Assembly: GCF_021390435.2 (NCBI RefSeq)
Contig: NZ_JAJVCN010000002.1
Location: 744,001 to 808,000, forward strand
Reading direction: 5' to 3'
Length of the DNA: 64,000 nucleotides
Source: Kibdelosporangium philippinense
GTDB lineage: Bacteria > Actinomycetota > Actinomycetes > Mycobacteriales > Pseudonocardiaceae
Of this stretch, positions 7,796-15,952 are shown one piece after another. A model generated the notes under the pieces. That model did not search any database, was not told where the DNA came from, and saw nothing but the letters and a program-made list of their open reading frames with translations. The position numbers were made by a program, and so were the translations under genes. Numbering within the stretch: the first letter of the stretch is position 1; the number at the start of each line of letters is the position of its first letter.

Positions 7796-8725
7796 ATGCG
7801 CCTTGGCGTACTCGATGTCGGTTCCAACACCGTCCACCTGCTGGTGGTGGACGCGCACCGGGGTGCCCACCCGCTCCCGGCGCGCTCCGAGAAGACGGTG
7901 TTGCGACTCGCCGAGCGCATAAACAAGGCGGGTGACCTGTCGAAACACGGTGCGGACGAGCTGGTCCGCACCGTGGCGACGGCCAAGCGGTCGGCAGCCG
8001 ATCTCGGCTGCGAGGACCTGATGGCGTTCGCCACATCCGCAGTCCGTGAGGCCGACAACTCGGCGGCCGTGCTCGACCGCGTTCGTACCGAGACCGGAGT
8101 GGACCTCAAGGTGCTCTCCGGTGAAGACGAGGCGAGACTCACATTTCTCGCCGCGCGCCGGTGGTACGGCTGGTCGGCGGGCAGATTGCTGGTGCTCGAC
8201 ATCGGCGGCGGCTCGCTCGAGCTCGCCGTCGGCCGAGATGAGAGCCCTGAGCGGGCGTTGTCCGTCCCGTTCGGCGCGGGCAGGCTGACAAGGACGAGGT
8301 TCCACAGTGACCCGCCGAGCCGCGCCGAGATCGCCGAGACCTCGGGCTGGCTGGAAGATCAGCTTGCGCCGGTGGCCAAGAAGATGCTCAAGTACGGCGA
8401 ACCCGATCGGGTGGTCGCGACATCCAAGACCTTCCGGTCACTGGCCAGGCTGACCGGTGCCGCGCCATCCTCGTCCGGACCACGGGTGCGGCGGGTGCTC
8501 ACCGAGGCCGGCCTGCGCCAGCTGCTCGCGTTCATCTCCCGGATGTCCGCGAGCGACCTGGCGGAGCTGGAGGGCGTGAGCGCGAGTCGCGCACATCAGC
8601 TGGTCGCGGGTGCGCTGGTGGCACAAGCCACGATGCGTGCGTTAGGACAGCCGGAACTGGAGATCTGCCCGTGGGCGTTGCGCGAAGGTGTCATCCTGCG
8701 GCGGTTGGACCAGGAACCGAAATGA
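7796..8725 (+). CDS. Ppx/GppA-type phosphatase
   Basis: 309-residue member of the exopolyphosphatase / guanosine pentaphosphate phosphohydrolase family (ASKHA fold). The phosphate-binding motifs are GVLDVGSNTVHLLVVD at the N-terminus and LVLDIGGGSLELAVG in the middle, with FATSAVREADN between them. The length is that of the short actinobacterial form lacking the C-terminal HD part. Start ATG 7796 gives MRLGVLDVG, where the family begins; an upstream in-frame ATG at 7751 is only 6 nt after regX3 and lacks family similarity. It lies about 50 bp after regX3, so a link to phosphate/polyphosphate metabolism is plausible. As I recall, Rv0496 in M. tuberculosis has the same context. Confidence 0.9.
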   Translation: MRLGVLDVGSNTVHLLVVDAHRGAHPLPARSEKTVLRLAERINKAGDLSKHGADELVRTVATAKRSAADLGCEDLMAFATSAVREADNSAAVLDRVRTETGVDLKVLSGEDEARLTFLAARRWYGWSAGRLLVLDIGGGSLELAVGRDESPERALSVPFGAGRLTRTRFHSDPPSRAEIAETSGWLEDQLAPVAKKMLKYGEPDRVVATSKTFRSLARLTGAAPSSSGPRVRRVLTEAGLRQLLAFISRMSASDLAELEGVSASRAHQLVAGALVAQATMRALGQPELEICPWALREGVILRRLDQEPK

Positions 8726-8774
8726 CGGCGCGGAGCACTGGACTGTTGCGCCCGTATTGGGCACGGTGGAAGAG

Positions 8775-10076
8775 ATGACACGAGGAGAGGAAGGGCCGGA
8801 GCGCGCTCAGCGCACGGTTGCCGAGCTGCTGGCCAAGTATGGCAACAGCTCGGAGGAGGCTGCGCCGAGACGGCGCCGTCGCCGTGCGGACGACGCCGAG
8901 GAGACCGCTCCACAGGCCATCATCGACCGGGTCCTTTCCGACAGCGGCAACCTGCCGAGACTGCCGGCCGAGGAGCCGCCACCGGCGGACCACAGGCAGG
9001 CCCCGCCGAGCAGACATCGGCCCGCACCAAGCCCTCAGCAACCGGCACAGCAGTCCTCAGCCCAGCTCCCGCAGCCGGGGCAGCACTCCTCGGCCCAGTT
9101 CCCCGCACCTGGGCAGCAGTCGTCAGCGCAGTTCCCTGCGTCTGGCCAGCAGTCGTCGGCTCAGCTGCCGAAACCGCAGCCAACGCCACCGCAGGCCGCG
9201 CAGCCGACCCAGCGGCAGATGCCGCCGGTCGCACCACCCGAGCGCCGCGTGCCCACCGAGCAGCGCAGGCCGCCACAGAACTCCCAGTCGATGCCACGGC
9301 CCAAGCCGCAGCCGCAGCAGAGCTCGCAGTGGCCAACGCCACCACCCGGCGCTCCCACCGCTGAACCGGGTGGTCTGGCGGCACGCCTTGACGCGGGCAG
9401 CCGCAGTGACATGCGTCCTCCCGTCGAGCCGCCGCCGCGGATGCCCATCGAGGGCGTCACCGAGCAGATGCCTCGCATCCCGGACGAGCTGCCGCCCGGC
9501 TCCCGCCCGGGCCAGCACCCGGCGCCGCACCGCGTCGCGCGGACCCAGCGGTCCATGCAGATGCCGCAGCCCGGATTCCCGCAGCAGGAACCGGACGAGC
9601 AGGACAACTACCCGACCGAGTTCCACGGTTTCGAGCCAGTCGGCGCGGCGCCCGGTGGCGAGGCGACCCAGTTCGTCGAAGGCCTCGAACGCGAGGAAGA
9701 CGACCAGTACGACTCCCGCCCGTCTATGCCGTCGATCGAAATGGACCGTCCGGTCGCCGACGACGACTTCGACGACGTGGACGAACCGGATCGGGACGGG
9801 GAGAAGTCCGGCTCGCCGGTCAAGGAATGGCTGTCCATGGCCGGGCAGTTGGCCATCGGCGTGATCGGTGGCGCGGCTCTCTGGCTCGGCTTCAACTGGC
9901 TGTGGGGCCAGCTGCCAGCGGCGGCGCTGATCGTCGCGCTCGTGGTGATCGTCGGCCTGGTCTGGGTGGTCCGGAAGATCCGGCGCGCCGACGACCTGCA
10001 GACCACGATCCTCACGGTGCTGGTTGGCCTGGTCGTCACGGTCTCGCCAGCGGCAATGCTGCTGCTCGCCAGATAG
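8775..10076 (+). CDS. Proline/glutamine-rich membrane protein (Rv0497-like)
   Basis: 433 residues of unknown function. The N-terminal 50 residues are charged (AQRTVAELLAKYGNSSEE then an arginine run). Residues about 75-300 are Pro/Gln-rich and disordered, including four repeats of the type SSAQLP/SSAQFP around residues 96-137. The last 90 residues contain three predicted membrane helices (AIGVIGGAALWLGFNWLW, LIVALVVIVGLVWVV and TILTVLVGLVVTVSPAAMLLL). The bulk would be cytoplasmic. It sits between a Ppx homologue and a TIM-barrel protein, as in mycobacteria. The stop TAG shares a base with the next start (TAGTG). The start ATG 8775 was preferred over an upstream frame opening inside ppx. Confidence 0.8.
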   Translation: MTRGEEGPERAQRTVAELLAKYGNSSEEAAPRRRRRRADDAEETAPQAIIDRVLSDSGNLPRLPAEEPPPADHRQAPPSRHRPAPSPQQPAQQSSAQLPQPGQHSSAQFPAPGQQSSAQFPASGQQSSAQLPKPQPTPPQAAQPTQRQMPPVAPPERRVPTEQRRPPQNSQSMPRPKPQPQQSSQWPTPPPGAPTAEPGGLAARLDAGSRSDMRPPVEPPPRMPIEGVTEQMPRIPDELPPGSRPGQHPAPHRVARTQRSMQMPQPGFPQQEPDEQDNYPTEFHGFEPVGAAPGGEATQFVEGLEREEDDQYDSRPSMPSIEMDRPVADDDFDDVDEPDRDGEKSGSPVKEWLSMAGQLAIGVIGGAALWLGFNWLWGQLPAAALIVALVVIVGLVWVVRKIRRADDLQTTILTVLVGLVVTVSPAAMLLLAR

Positions 10077-10903
10077 TGGCGCCCATCCCGGTCGGACTGT
10101 CCACGGCATCGGTATGGCCGCAGAACGCGGCCGCCGGTTTCCAGATCGCCGGCGCCCTCGGCTACGACGGCGTCGAAGTGATGGTCTGGGCCGACGCGAT
10201 CAGCCAAGACGTCGACGCCCTACGCCGCTGCGCCCGTAACCACGGTGTGCCGGTCCTTGCCGTGCACGCGCCCTGTCTGCTGATCACGCAACGGGTCTGG
10301 TCACCCGACCCAGAGGTACGGCTGCGCCGAGCCGTTGAAGCCGCCATGGACCTCAACGCGCCCACAGTCGTTGTGCACCCGCCGTTCCGTTGGCAACGTC
10401 GTTATGCCGACAAGTTCAGTGATTTGGTGGAATCGCTGGAAGACGAGTCCGGCGTGGCCATCGCGGTCGAGAACATGTTCCCGGTCAAACCGTTGGCCCG
10501 CGCCAGAAGCGTCTCGGCATTCAAACCATCGATCGACCCGACGGAAGCAGGACACCGCCACTACACAATCGACCTGTCCCACACAGCGGCCGCGCAGGAA
10601 GATGCACTGGCCCTGGCCAAACGAATGGGCACAGGCCTCAAACACGTGCACCTGGCGGACGGTTCCGGCGCTCCCCGAGACGAGCACCTCGTCCCCGGCC
10701 GCGGCACGCAACCGTGCGGCGAGGTCCTGGAAATGTTGGCAGCAAACGGTTTCGACGGCCAAGTGGTGCTGGAGATCAATACTCGCAATGCTCGCAACCC
10801 AGCAGAACGAGCGAAAGATCTGGCGGAATCCTTGCTGTTTGCCCGTCTACATCTAGACCACCACCAGGGCAACAGCGGAACCGGGAGCGAAGCGACCGAG
10901 TGA
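10076..10903 (+). CDS. Sugar phosphate isomerase/epimerase family protein (TIM barrel)
   Basis: 275 residues of the xylose isomerase-like TIM-barrel superfamily (AP endonuclease 2 fold). Visible features are GYDGVEVMVW near the N-terminus, VVHPPFRWQRRY, the metal-ligand glutamate in AIAVENMFP, a DLSHTAA segment, HVHLADGSG and VLEINTR at the C-terminus. These provide the expected Glu/Asp/His/Glu metal site. The exact substrate is unknown. GTG 10076 overlaps the preceding stop. The last codons (NSGTGSEATE) lie in sequence resembling the flank of the dispersed repeat that follows, suggesting the repeat replaced or extended the native 3' end. Confidence 0.85.
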   Translation: MAPIPVGLSTASVWPQNAAAGFQIAGALGYDGVEVMVWADAISQDVDALRRCARNHGVPVLAVHAPCLLITQRVWSPDPEVRLRRAVEAAMDLNAPTVVVHPPFRWQRRYADKFSDLVESLEDESGVAIAVENMFPVKPLARARSVSAFKPSIDPTEAGHRHYTIDLSHTAAAQEDALALAKRMGTGLKHVHLADGSGAPRDEHLVPGRGTQPCGEVLEMLAANGFDGQVVLEINTRNARNPAERAKDLAESLLFARLHLDHHQGNSGTGSEATE

Positions 10904-10920
10904 CGAGGTGACTGGTGGCC

Positions 10921-11036
10921 GCGCGTGTCTGCCGCTCCGGCATGGTGTGTTGAACGCGAGCGGCGAACGGCGGCGAGTGAGCAAGCTGGAAGCGAGTCGA
11001 ACAGTTTGACTCACCGTGCCGGTGGGGCGGACACGC
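10921..11036 (-). repeat. Dispersed inverted-repeat element, type B, copy 1
   Basis: 116 bp. Read on the minus strand it starts GCGTGTCCGCCCCACCGGC and ends CGGAGCGGCAGACACGC, so the ends are imperfect inverted repeats. The interior has the family core GTGAGTCAAACTG...TCGACTCGCT. The outer 30-40 bases on each side are almost identical to the copy at 25033-25150, while the middle differs. Confidence 0.85.
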
Positions 11037-11103
11037 GGTAGTTCACCCAGCCCAACCCAGCTGAAAGCAGAGATAGCCAAGGCTGAGGCGAAGTGCATCT
11101 CCC

Positions 11104-11191
11104 TGTGTCGCAAAGGCGGACACGGCCTTCAGCAACGGTGGACACGGTGTGCCGCAACGGTGGACACGGTGTGCTGGAACGGTGGACACGC
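11104..11191 (-). repeat. 22-bp tandem repeat, four copies
   Basis: Four head-to-tail 22-bp units at 11104, 11126, 11148 and 11170, each ending GGTGGACACGG or a close variant. On the opposite strand the unit contains CGTGTCCACCGTTCCGGCA-like sequence, the same unit that occurs at 13892-13949 in the other orientation. It resembles the terminal repeat of the dispersed elements next to it. Confidence 0.85.
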
Positions 11192-11287
11192 GGGGATTCG
11201 CCTGATTGCCTGATTGACACCGGATCTTCCGAGCACAAACGGGATACGGCTCAAAATGATCTTGCTGCGTGGTCGTAGAGTCTTTCC

Positions 11288-12205
11288 GTGCACCCGCTGC
11301 GATCGTTGATCCTGGCGGCGGCTGGCAACGACGCGATCCGTCGGTTGGTCGCCACCGCTCCGGTCAGCCGAGACGTCGTCCGGCGGTTCGTCGCGGGCGA
11401 GCAGACGTCCGACGCGATCGACGTGACGCGCGAGCTCGTCGCCTCTGGACGTTCCGTCACGCTCGACCACCTCGGCGAGGATGTTGCCGACGCCGAGCAC
11501 GCCGACCAGAACGTACGGGCCTATCTCGAACTGCTCGACGCGCTGCATGCCGAGGGCCTCGCGCCGAAGGCCGAGGTGAGTGTCAAGCTCTCCGCTCTCG
11601 GGCAGAAACTCGGTGAGCGGCTGGCGCTGGCCAATGCATCGCGCGTATGTGCTGCCGCTGAACAATGTGGCACAACGGTCACGCTGGACATGGAAGATCA
11701 CACCACCACCGACTCGACCCTGCGCGTGCTCGCCGAGCTTCGCCGGTCGTGGCCGTCGACCGGTGCGGTGTTGCAGAGCTACCTCCGCCGCACGTTCGAT
11801 GACTGCAAGTCACTCGCCGGCAGCCGGGTCCGGCTTGTGAAGGGCGCTTACGCTGAACCGGATTCAGTGGCTTTCGATGGTCATGAAGTCGATTTGAGCT
11901 ACGTGCGGTGTGTAAACGCGCTGCTGACCGGTGATGGTTACCCGATGTTCGCAACCCACGATCCCCGTCTGGTGCGTATCGTCGCTGAACGGGCACGTTG
12001 GTACGACCGGAAGCCGGGAACCTACGAGTACCAAATGCTTTTCGGAGTCCGGCAAGAAGAGCAGCGCCGGCTGGCGCGGGAGGGGGAGACTGTGCGGGTC
12101 TACGTGCCCTACGGATCTCAGTGGTATGGCTACCTGATGCGCAGGTTGGCCGAAAGACCCGCCAATACAACGTTCTTCGCGCGTGCACTGGTCAGCCATT
12201 CGTGA
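11288..12205 (+). CDS. Proline dehydrogenase
   Basis: 305-residue monofunctional FAD enzyme oxidising proline to pyrroline-5-carboxylate, equivalent to mycobacterial PruB and to the N-terminal catalytic domain of PutA. The (beta/alpha)8 barrel shows KAEVSVKLSALGQ, VTLDMEDHTTTDSTL, LQSYLRRT, RLVKGAYAEP, MFATHDPRLV, YEYQMLFGVR and the C-terminal YVPYGSQWYGYLMRRLAERPAN, the usual substrate and flavin motifs. GTG 11288 starts it. No P5C dehydrogenase is adjacent; instead proC, which works in the synthetic direction, follows one gene later. The gene group is flanked by repeats in opposite orientation. Confidence 0.93.
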   Translation: MHPLRSLILAAAGNDAIRRLVATAPVSRDVVRRFVAGEQTSDAIDVTRELVASGRSVTLDHLGEDVADAEHADQNVRAYLELLDALHAEGLAPKAEVSVKLSALGQKLGERLALANASRVCAAAEQCGTTVTLDMEDHTTTDSTLRVLAELRRSWPSTGAVLQSYLRRTFDDCKSLAGSRVRLVKGAYAEPDSVAFDGHEVDLSYVRCVNALLTGDGYPMFATHDPRLVRIVAERARWYDRKPGTYEYQMLFGVRQEEQRRLAREGETVRVYVPYGSQWYGYLMRRLAERPANTTFFARALVSHS

Positions 12206-12222
12206 ACGGGCGAGGAAGTAAC

Positions 12223-13029
12223 GTGATCTCGTTCAGTACAGCCGCTGCCATCCGTCCGCTTGGCGATGGCACTTTCACCGCCGAATTGCCCGCCGAGTGG
12301 ACGGTAGGCGGTAAACCGCACGGCGGTTTCCTGCTCGCACTGCTCGCGAAAACGGCAGTCGCGTTGCACACCGGCAACGGCACGCCGTTGGTGGATCCTC
12401 TTGCGGTCAGCGCGCAATTCCTGCACTCACCCGGTGTCGGTCCCGCGTTGTTGCGTACGGAGGTCCGTAAGACCGGCAGACAAGCCACCGTGGTCGCGGT
12501 CAACCTCGAACAACGCGGCCGTAGCTGCGTCGAGGCTGTCATCACGACGGGTCGATTGCCGCGCGACCGTGCCGCATGGACGGATCTGCCGAACCAACCG
12601 GCCGAGCCGCCAGGCAACGCCATCGACATCTCGACGCTGCCGTCGGCATCGATGTTCCGGCTGACCGAAGGCTGCGACGTGCGCCTCGACCCGTCCGGAG
12701 CGGGATTCCTGCACGGGCACGTCGGTGACCCGTTGCGGCTGCGGCTGTGGGCGCGCCCGCGCGGCGAGCACGCGGACCCGTTGTTCGCGCTTGTCGCCGG
12801 TGACATCTCGATGCCGGTCACGTTCAACCTCGGCCGTATGGGTTGGTCGCCTGCCGTACAGCTGACGGCGTTGCTGCGATCACGGCCCGCGCCAGGGTGG
12901 CTGCGTATCCAGGTCGACTGTCGGGCCGTACATGGCGCGTGGTTCGACTCGGACGCTACCGTGGTCGACTCGACGGGCCGTCTGGTCTGCCAGGCACGGC
13001 AGCTGGCGCTGACCGCGACAACGGGCTGA
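12223..13029 (+). CDS. Thioesterase family protein (double hot-dog fold)
   Basis: 268 residues resembling acyl-CoA thioesterases of the TesB/double hot-dog type. The N-terminal half has WTVGGKPHGGFLLALLAKTA, the usual helix-start motif of hot-dog domains, and VSAQFLHSPGVGPA; the C-terminal half repeats the fold around ALVAGDISMPVTFNLGRMGW. The substrate is unknown. I chose GTG 12223, which has GAGGAAG seven bases upstream; another in-frame GTG at 12202 overlaps the stop of the proline dehydrogenase gene and is possible. As I recall, a conserved gene (Rv0499) occupies the position before proC in mycobacteria, so this may be its counterpart. Confidence 0.75.
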   Translation: MISFSTAAAIRPLGDGTFTAELPAEWTVGGKPHGGFLLALLAKTAVALHTGNGTPLVDPLAVSAQFLHSPGVGPALLRTEVRKTGRQATVVAVNLEQRGRSCVEAVITTGRLPRDRAAWTDLPNQPAEPPGNAIDISTLPSASMFRLTEGCDVRLDPSGAGFLHGHVGDPLRLRLWARPRGEHADPLFALVAGDISMPVTFNLGRMGWSPAVQLTALLRSRPAPGWLRIQVDCRAVHGAWFDSDATVVDSTGRLVCQARQLALTATTG

Positions 13030-13048
13030 TCTGGCACGCTTACGGGTC

Positions 13049-13858
13049 ATGACGACCATCGCTGTGCTGGGGGCAGGCAAGATCGGTGAGGCGCTGCTGT
13101 CCGGACTGCTGTCCGGCGGGCGACGGCCGGAAGAGCTGATGTTCACCGAGCGCTACGAAGAGCGGGCGGCCGAGCTGACCAAGCAGTACGGCGTCCGCGC
13201 GGTCGACGTGCCAACGGCAGCGGCTGAGGCCGAGGTGCTCGTGGTCGCGGTCAAGCCACAGGACATCGACCCGGTACTGGACGAGCTCGCGCCGGTCGTC
13301 AGCGACCGGAACCTGATCGTCTCGCTGTGCGCTGGCCTGCCGACCGGGTTGTATGAGCGCAAGCTGCCGGACAGCGTGCCGGTCGTGCGGGTGATGCCCA
13401 ACACGCCGATGGTGGTCGGCAAGGCCATGAGTGTGATCTCGGCGGGCAAACATGCTCGTGCCCAGCACTTGGAGTTGGTCGAGGAGTTGCTTTCGTCGGT
13501 CGGTGAGGTCGTGCGGGTGCCCGAGGCACAGCAGGACGCCGTGACCGCGTTGTCCGGCTCAGGTCCGGCGTACTTCTTCTACCTGGTCGAGGCCATGATC
13601 GACGCGGGCATCCTGCTCGGGATCCCACGCAATGTGGCGGAGAAGCTGATCATCCAGTCGGCTGTGGGAGCGGCCGCGATGATGGCCGAGACCGGGACAC
13701 ATCCGGTGATCCTGCGTGAGGCTGTGACATCGCCCGCGGGCACCACGATCATGGCGATCCGGGAGCTTGAGCGGCACGGCGTACGCGCCGCCCTGCTCGC
13801 CGCGATCGAAGCCGCACGGGACCGCTCACAGGAACTCGGCAAAGCCCACGAAGCCTGA
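13049..13858 (+). CDS. proC: Pyrroline-5-carboxylate reductase
   Basis: Last step of proline synthesis, NAD(P)H-dependent, cytoplasmic, usually a decamer. The 269-residue product starts with the Rossmann motif VLGAGKIGEALLSGL. It has VAVKPQDIDPVL, VVRVMPNTPMVVGKAMSV and the C-terminal dimerisation helix region ALSGSGPAYFFYLVEAM with SPAGTTIMAI, all typical of ProC. It begins with ATG about 20 bp after the thioesterase gene. It is followed by a 22-bp tandem repeat and a dispersed element, opposite in orientation to those upstream of the proline dehydrogenase gene. Confidence 0.95.
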   Translation: MTTIAVLGAGKIGEALLSGLLSGGRRPEELMFTERYEERAAELTKQYGVRAVDVPTAAAEAEVLVVAVKPQDIDPVLDELAPVVSDRNLIVSLCAGLPTGLYERKLPDSVPVVRVMPNTPMVVGKAMSVISAGKHARAQHLELVEELLSSVGEVVRVPEAQQDAVTALSGSGPAYFFYLVEAMIDAGILLGIPRNVAEKLIIQSAVGAAAMMAETGTHPVILREAVTSPAGTTIMAIRELERHGVRAALLAAIEAARDRSQELGKAHEA

Positions 13859-13891
13859 GCATCACACCCCACCCCCAAGCCACACCCCACG

Positions 13892-13949
13892 CCGTGTCCA
13901 CCGTTCCGGCACACCGTGTCCACCGTTCCGGCACACCGTGTTGCACGTT
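13892..13949 (+). repeat. 22-bp tandem repeat, two copies plus a partial third
   Basis: Two identical 22-bp units (13892-13913 and 13914-13935) containing CGTGTCCACCGTTCCGGCA, then a degenerate third starting CCGTGTTGCACGTT. It is the reverse orientation of the four-copy array at 11104-11191, so the two arrays bracket the proline genes symmetrically. Confidence 0.88.
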
Positions 13950-14003
13950 GCTTGCGGACGTGTCCTGTTCCAGCGGTGTTTTTTGCGCTTAGGGGCTCGG
14001 CAC

Positions 14004-14190
14004 TTCAGGGCATCTTCCTTCGCCCGCGAGCCGGCGTGTGTCCACCATTCCTTCACGGTGAGTCAAACTGCTCGACTCGCTCCCAGCCCCGCTGGTACCC
14101 GCCGTGCGCCGCTCGCGCGTTCAACTCACCACAAGGAATGGTGGACACACGCGCTGTCGCGCCGTAACCCGTCGCTTCGCTCCGGGGGTT
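14004..14190 (+). repeat. Dispersed inverted-repeat element, type A, copy 1
   Basis: 187 bp, matching 61861-62047 with only three substitutions that I can find. Inside it lies a perfect 20-bp inverted repeat: GCGTGTGTCCACCATTCCTT at 14034-14053 and its complement at 14133-14152. The pairing continues inward imperfectly (GGTGAGTCAAAC against GGTGAGTTGAAC). The tail contains CGTCGCTTCGCTCC. No open frame is conserved between copies beyond what identity imposes, so it is non-coding. Confidence 0.92.
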
Positions 14191-14367
14191 TGGGGCCAGC
14201 GCGGGGCGGGGGCTGAATGCTGGTTCTACCTGGGGGGAGAGGGCGTAGCTCTCATGGAGGTCGCATGTGTCACATGTGTCCCGCTACTCTCTTCAGAAGC
14301 ACGTGCGTGTCGATACTGTCGATGGGGAAGATCGGCAGCGCGACGCGTGGCTAAGGACGCGTGAACC

Positions 14368-14583
14368 ATGCCGACCAACAAGCGAAGTGAACCGACCTCG
14401 ATCACTCAGGTGCAGTTCCTGACCGTGGCCGAGGTGGCCAAGATGATGCGGGTCTCCAAGATGACTGTGTACCGGCTCGTGCACTCCGGCGAACTGCCCG
14501 CGGTGCGCGTCGGAAAGTCGTTCCGAGTGCCGGAAAAGGAAGTCCACAGCTACCTGGAGAACGCGTACTTCGACGCTGGATGA
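14368..14583 (+). CDS. Excisionase-family DNA-binding protein (Rv0500A-like)
   Basis: 71-residue MerR-like winged-helix protein of the excisionase/BldC superfamily. The core FLTVAEVAKMMRVSKMTVYRL is the HTH, followed by the wing (ELPAVRVGKSFRVPEKEVHSYL). It differs clearly from the true BldC at 44532-44744, which has VDPKTVTRW and SIRTPGGHRR. The gene lies between proC and the bS22 gene, as in mycobacteria. Such proteins bind DNA as dimers or cooperatively; the target here is unknown. A perfect 8-bp hairpin follows the stop at 14595. Confidence 0.88.
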   Translation: MPTNKRSEPTSITQVQFLTVAEVAKMMRVSKMTVYRLVHSGELPAVRVGKSFRVPEKEVHSYLENAYFDAG

Positions 14584-14594
14584 ACCTACCGGGT

Positions 14595-14618
14595 GACCGC
14601 CGGGTAAACTCGGCGGTC
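14595..14618 (+). terminator. Hairpin after the excisionase-like gene
   Basis: GACCGCCG (14595-14602) and CGGCGGTC (14611-14618) form a perfect 8-bp stem with an 8-base loop, 12 bases after the stop codon. There is no clear T-tract. It could end the upstream message or act in the leader of the bS22 gene that starts 70 bases later. Confidence 0.5.
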
Positions 14619-14688
14619 GCTCGTGCGTGTGCCCTGAACGTGGGCCAGCGCGCATACGACCCACCGACAGACAAGGCAAGGAACCCGT

Positions 14689-14790
14689 ATGGGCTCGGTT
14701 ATCAAGAAGCGACGTAAGCGCATGTCCAAGAAGAAGCACCGCAAGCTGCTTCGCAAGACTCGTCACGCGCGTCGCAAGCAGGGCAAGTAA
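14689..14790 (+). CDS. Ribosomal protein bS22 (33 residues)
   Basis: A tiny, extremely basic protein: MGSVIKKRRKRMSKKKHRKL, then LRKTRHARRKQGK. It matches my memory of the mycobacterial small-subunit protein bS22 (Rv0500B), which binds 16S rRNA near the decoding centre, and it belongs to the AURKAIP1/COX24-like family. At 33 codons it is below common gene-calling limits and easily missed. Its place between the excisionase-like gene and the galE-like gene is conserved in actinobacteria. The start ATG has a GGCAAGGAAC stretch upstream as a plausible ribosome site. Confidence 0.92.
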   Translation: MGSVIKKRRKRMSKKKHRKLLRKTRHARRKQGK

Positions 14791-14923
14791 CCGGCTTGAG
14801 CCGATCGGGTGAAACCTCTGCTAACCCGGTGTGACCTGCGTTAACAGCTCGTATCTCCGGGCAGGTTTCCAGGCTGTGGGCGAGTAGGCTACCGGCGGTC
14901 AGTACGCCTGTAGAGGGGATCGA

Positions 14924-15952
14924 ATGACGCCCAAGGTCGTCTTGGTCACCGGAGCAGGCGGGTACGTCGGAGCACATCTGGCCGCACGCCTCGCCGCCAA
15001 CCCGGATATCGAACGAGTACTCGGAGTGGACACCGCTCCGCCCGCCAAGGACCTGTTGAAGTCCATGGGACGGGCGGAGTTCGTCCGCGCCGACATCCGC
15101 AATCCACTGATCGCCAAGGTCATCTCCTCGGCTCAGGTCGACACGGTCGTGCATGCCGCGACCAACGCCGCCCCGGCGGGACCGGCCGGTCGTTCGGCGA
15201 TCAAAGAGATGAACGTGATCGGCACCATGCAGCTGCTGGCGGCCTGCCAGCGTTCCCCGCAGGTCGGCAAGCTCGTGGTCAAGTCCAGTGCCGCGGTCTA
15301 CGGCGCGGGTGCGCGCGTGCCCGCTGTGTGCACTGAGGACATGGCGCCGAAGGACATCTCGAGTAGCGGCTACGCCAAGGACGCGGTCGAGGTCGAGGGA
15401 TACGTGCGCGGTTTCGCACGCCGTCGTCCGGACGTGCGCGTGACCACCATGCGACTGACGAACATGATCGGCCCGGGCATCGACACCGTGCTCACGCGGT
15501 ATTTCGCCTTGCCCCTCGTGCCGACCGTGCTCGGCTATGACGCACGCGTCCAGTTGCTGCACCCCGAGGACGCGCTCGCTGTGCTCGAGCGCGCGACTAC
15601 AACCGACCACGCTGGCGTGTACAACGTTGGTGGGGACGGTGTGCTCACAGTTTCCCAAGCGATCCGACGGGCTGGCCGTGTCGCCGTGCCGGTGCCGCGA
15701 ATCGCTATGCCCACCGCCGCGCGTGTGTTCCGTAGCGCGCGAGGGGTGGACTTCTCGAACGACCAGATCCAGTTCCTGAACTACGGCCGCGTCGTGGACA
15801 CCACGCGGCTGAAGCAGGATTTCGGCTTCACACCGAGGTGGAGCACGCGACAGGCGTTCGATGACTACGTACATGGCCGAGGCATGCACCCAGTACTGAA
15901 CCCGGAGCGCCTCGCCGTACTGGAGAACAGGATCCGCCGAACCGATGGGTGA
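14924..15952 (+). CDS. NAD-dependent epimerase/dehydratase (SDR, Rv0501-like)
   Basis: 342-residue extended short-chain dehydrogenase. The NAD-binding motif GAGGYVGAHLAARL opens the protein, VVHAATNA follows, and the expected catalytic tyrosine falls in SSSGYAKDAVEVEGY (Y-x3-K present). TMRLTNMIGPG supports the nucleotide-sugar epimerase branch. The mycobacterial homologue is named GalE2, but the substrate is unproven and a lipid-linked or other sugar role is possible. The downstream acyltransferase gene overlaps its end by eight bases (ATG 15945 lies before the stop), so the pair is likely translated together. Confidence 0.88.
   Translation: MTPKVVLVTGAGGYVGAHLAARLAANPDIERVLGVDTAPPAKDLLKSMGRAEFVRADIRNPLIAKVISSAQVDTVVHAATNAAPAGPAGRSAIKEMNVIGTMQLLAACQRSPQVGKLVVKSSAAVYGAGARVPAVCTEDMAPKDISSSGYAKDAVEVEGYVRGFARRRPDVRVTTMRLTNMIGPGIDTVLTRYFALPLVPTVLGYDARVQLLHPEDALAVLERATTTDHAGVYNVGGDGVLTVSQAIRRAGRVAVPVPRIAMPTAARVFRSARGVDFSNDQIQFLNYGRVVDTTRLKQDFGFTPRWSTRQAFDDYVHGRGMHPVLNPERLAVLENRIRRTDG

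Larger units (their letters stand above)
10904..11287. other. Gene-free stretch filled by repeats
   Basis: 384 bases. It contains one dispersed element (10921-11036) and a four-copy 22-bp tandem repeat (11104-11191). The remaining about 95 bases before the proline dehydrogenase GTG should contain its promoter; I see no operator. Confidence 0.75.
13859..14367. other. Gene-free stretch with tandem and dispersed repeats
   Basis: 509 bases. It holds the tandem repeat at 13892-13949 and the dispersed element at 14004-14190. The last about 175 bases precede the excisionase-like gene. They include a short direct repeat (CATGTG around 14264 and 14273) and a possible -10 TACTGT near 14313, which I cannot confirm. 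Confidence 0.7.

Noticed and set aside
11104..11191. CRISPR array
   Set aside because: The units are contiguous 22-mers with no spacers, and no cas genes are present in the window.
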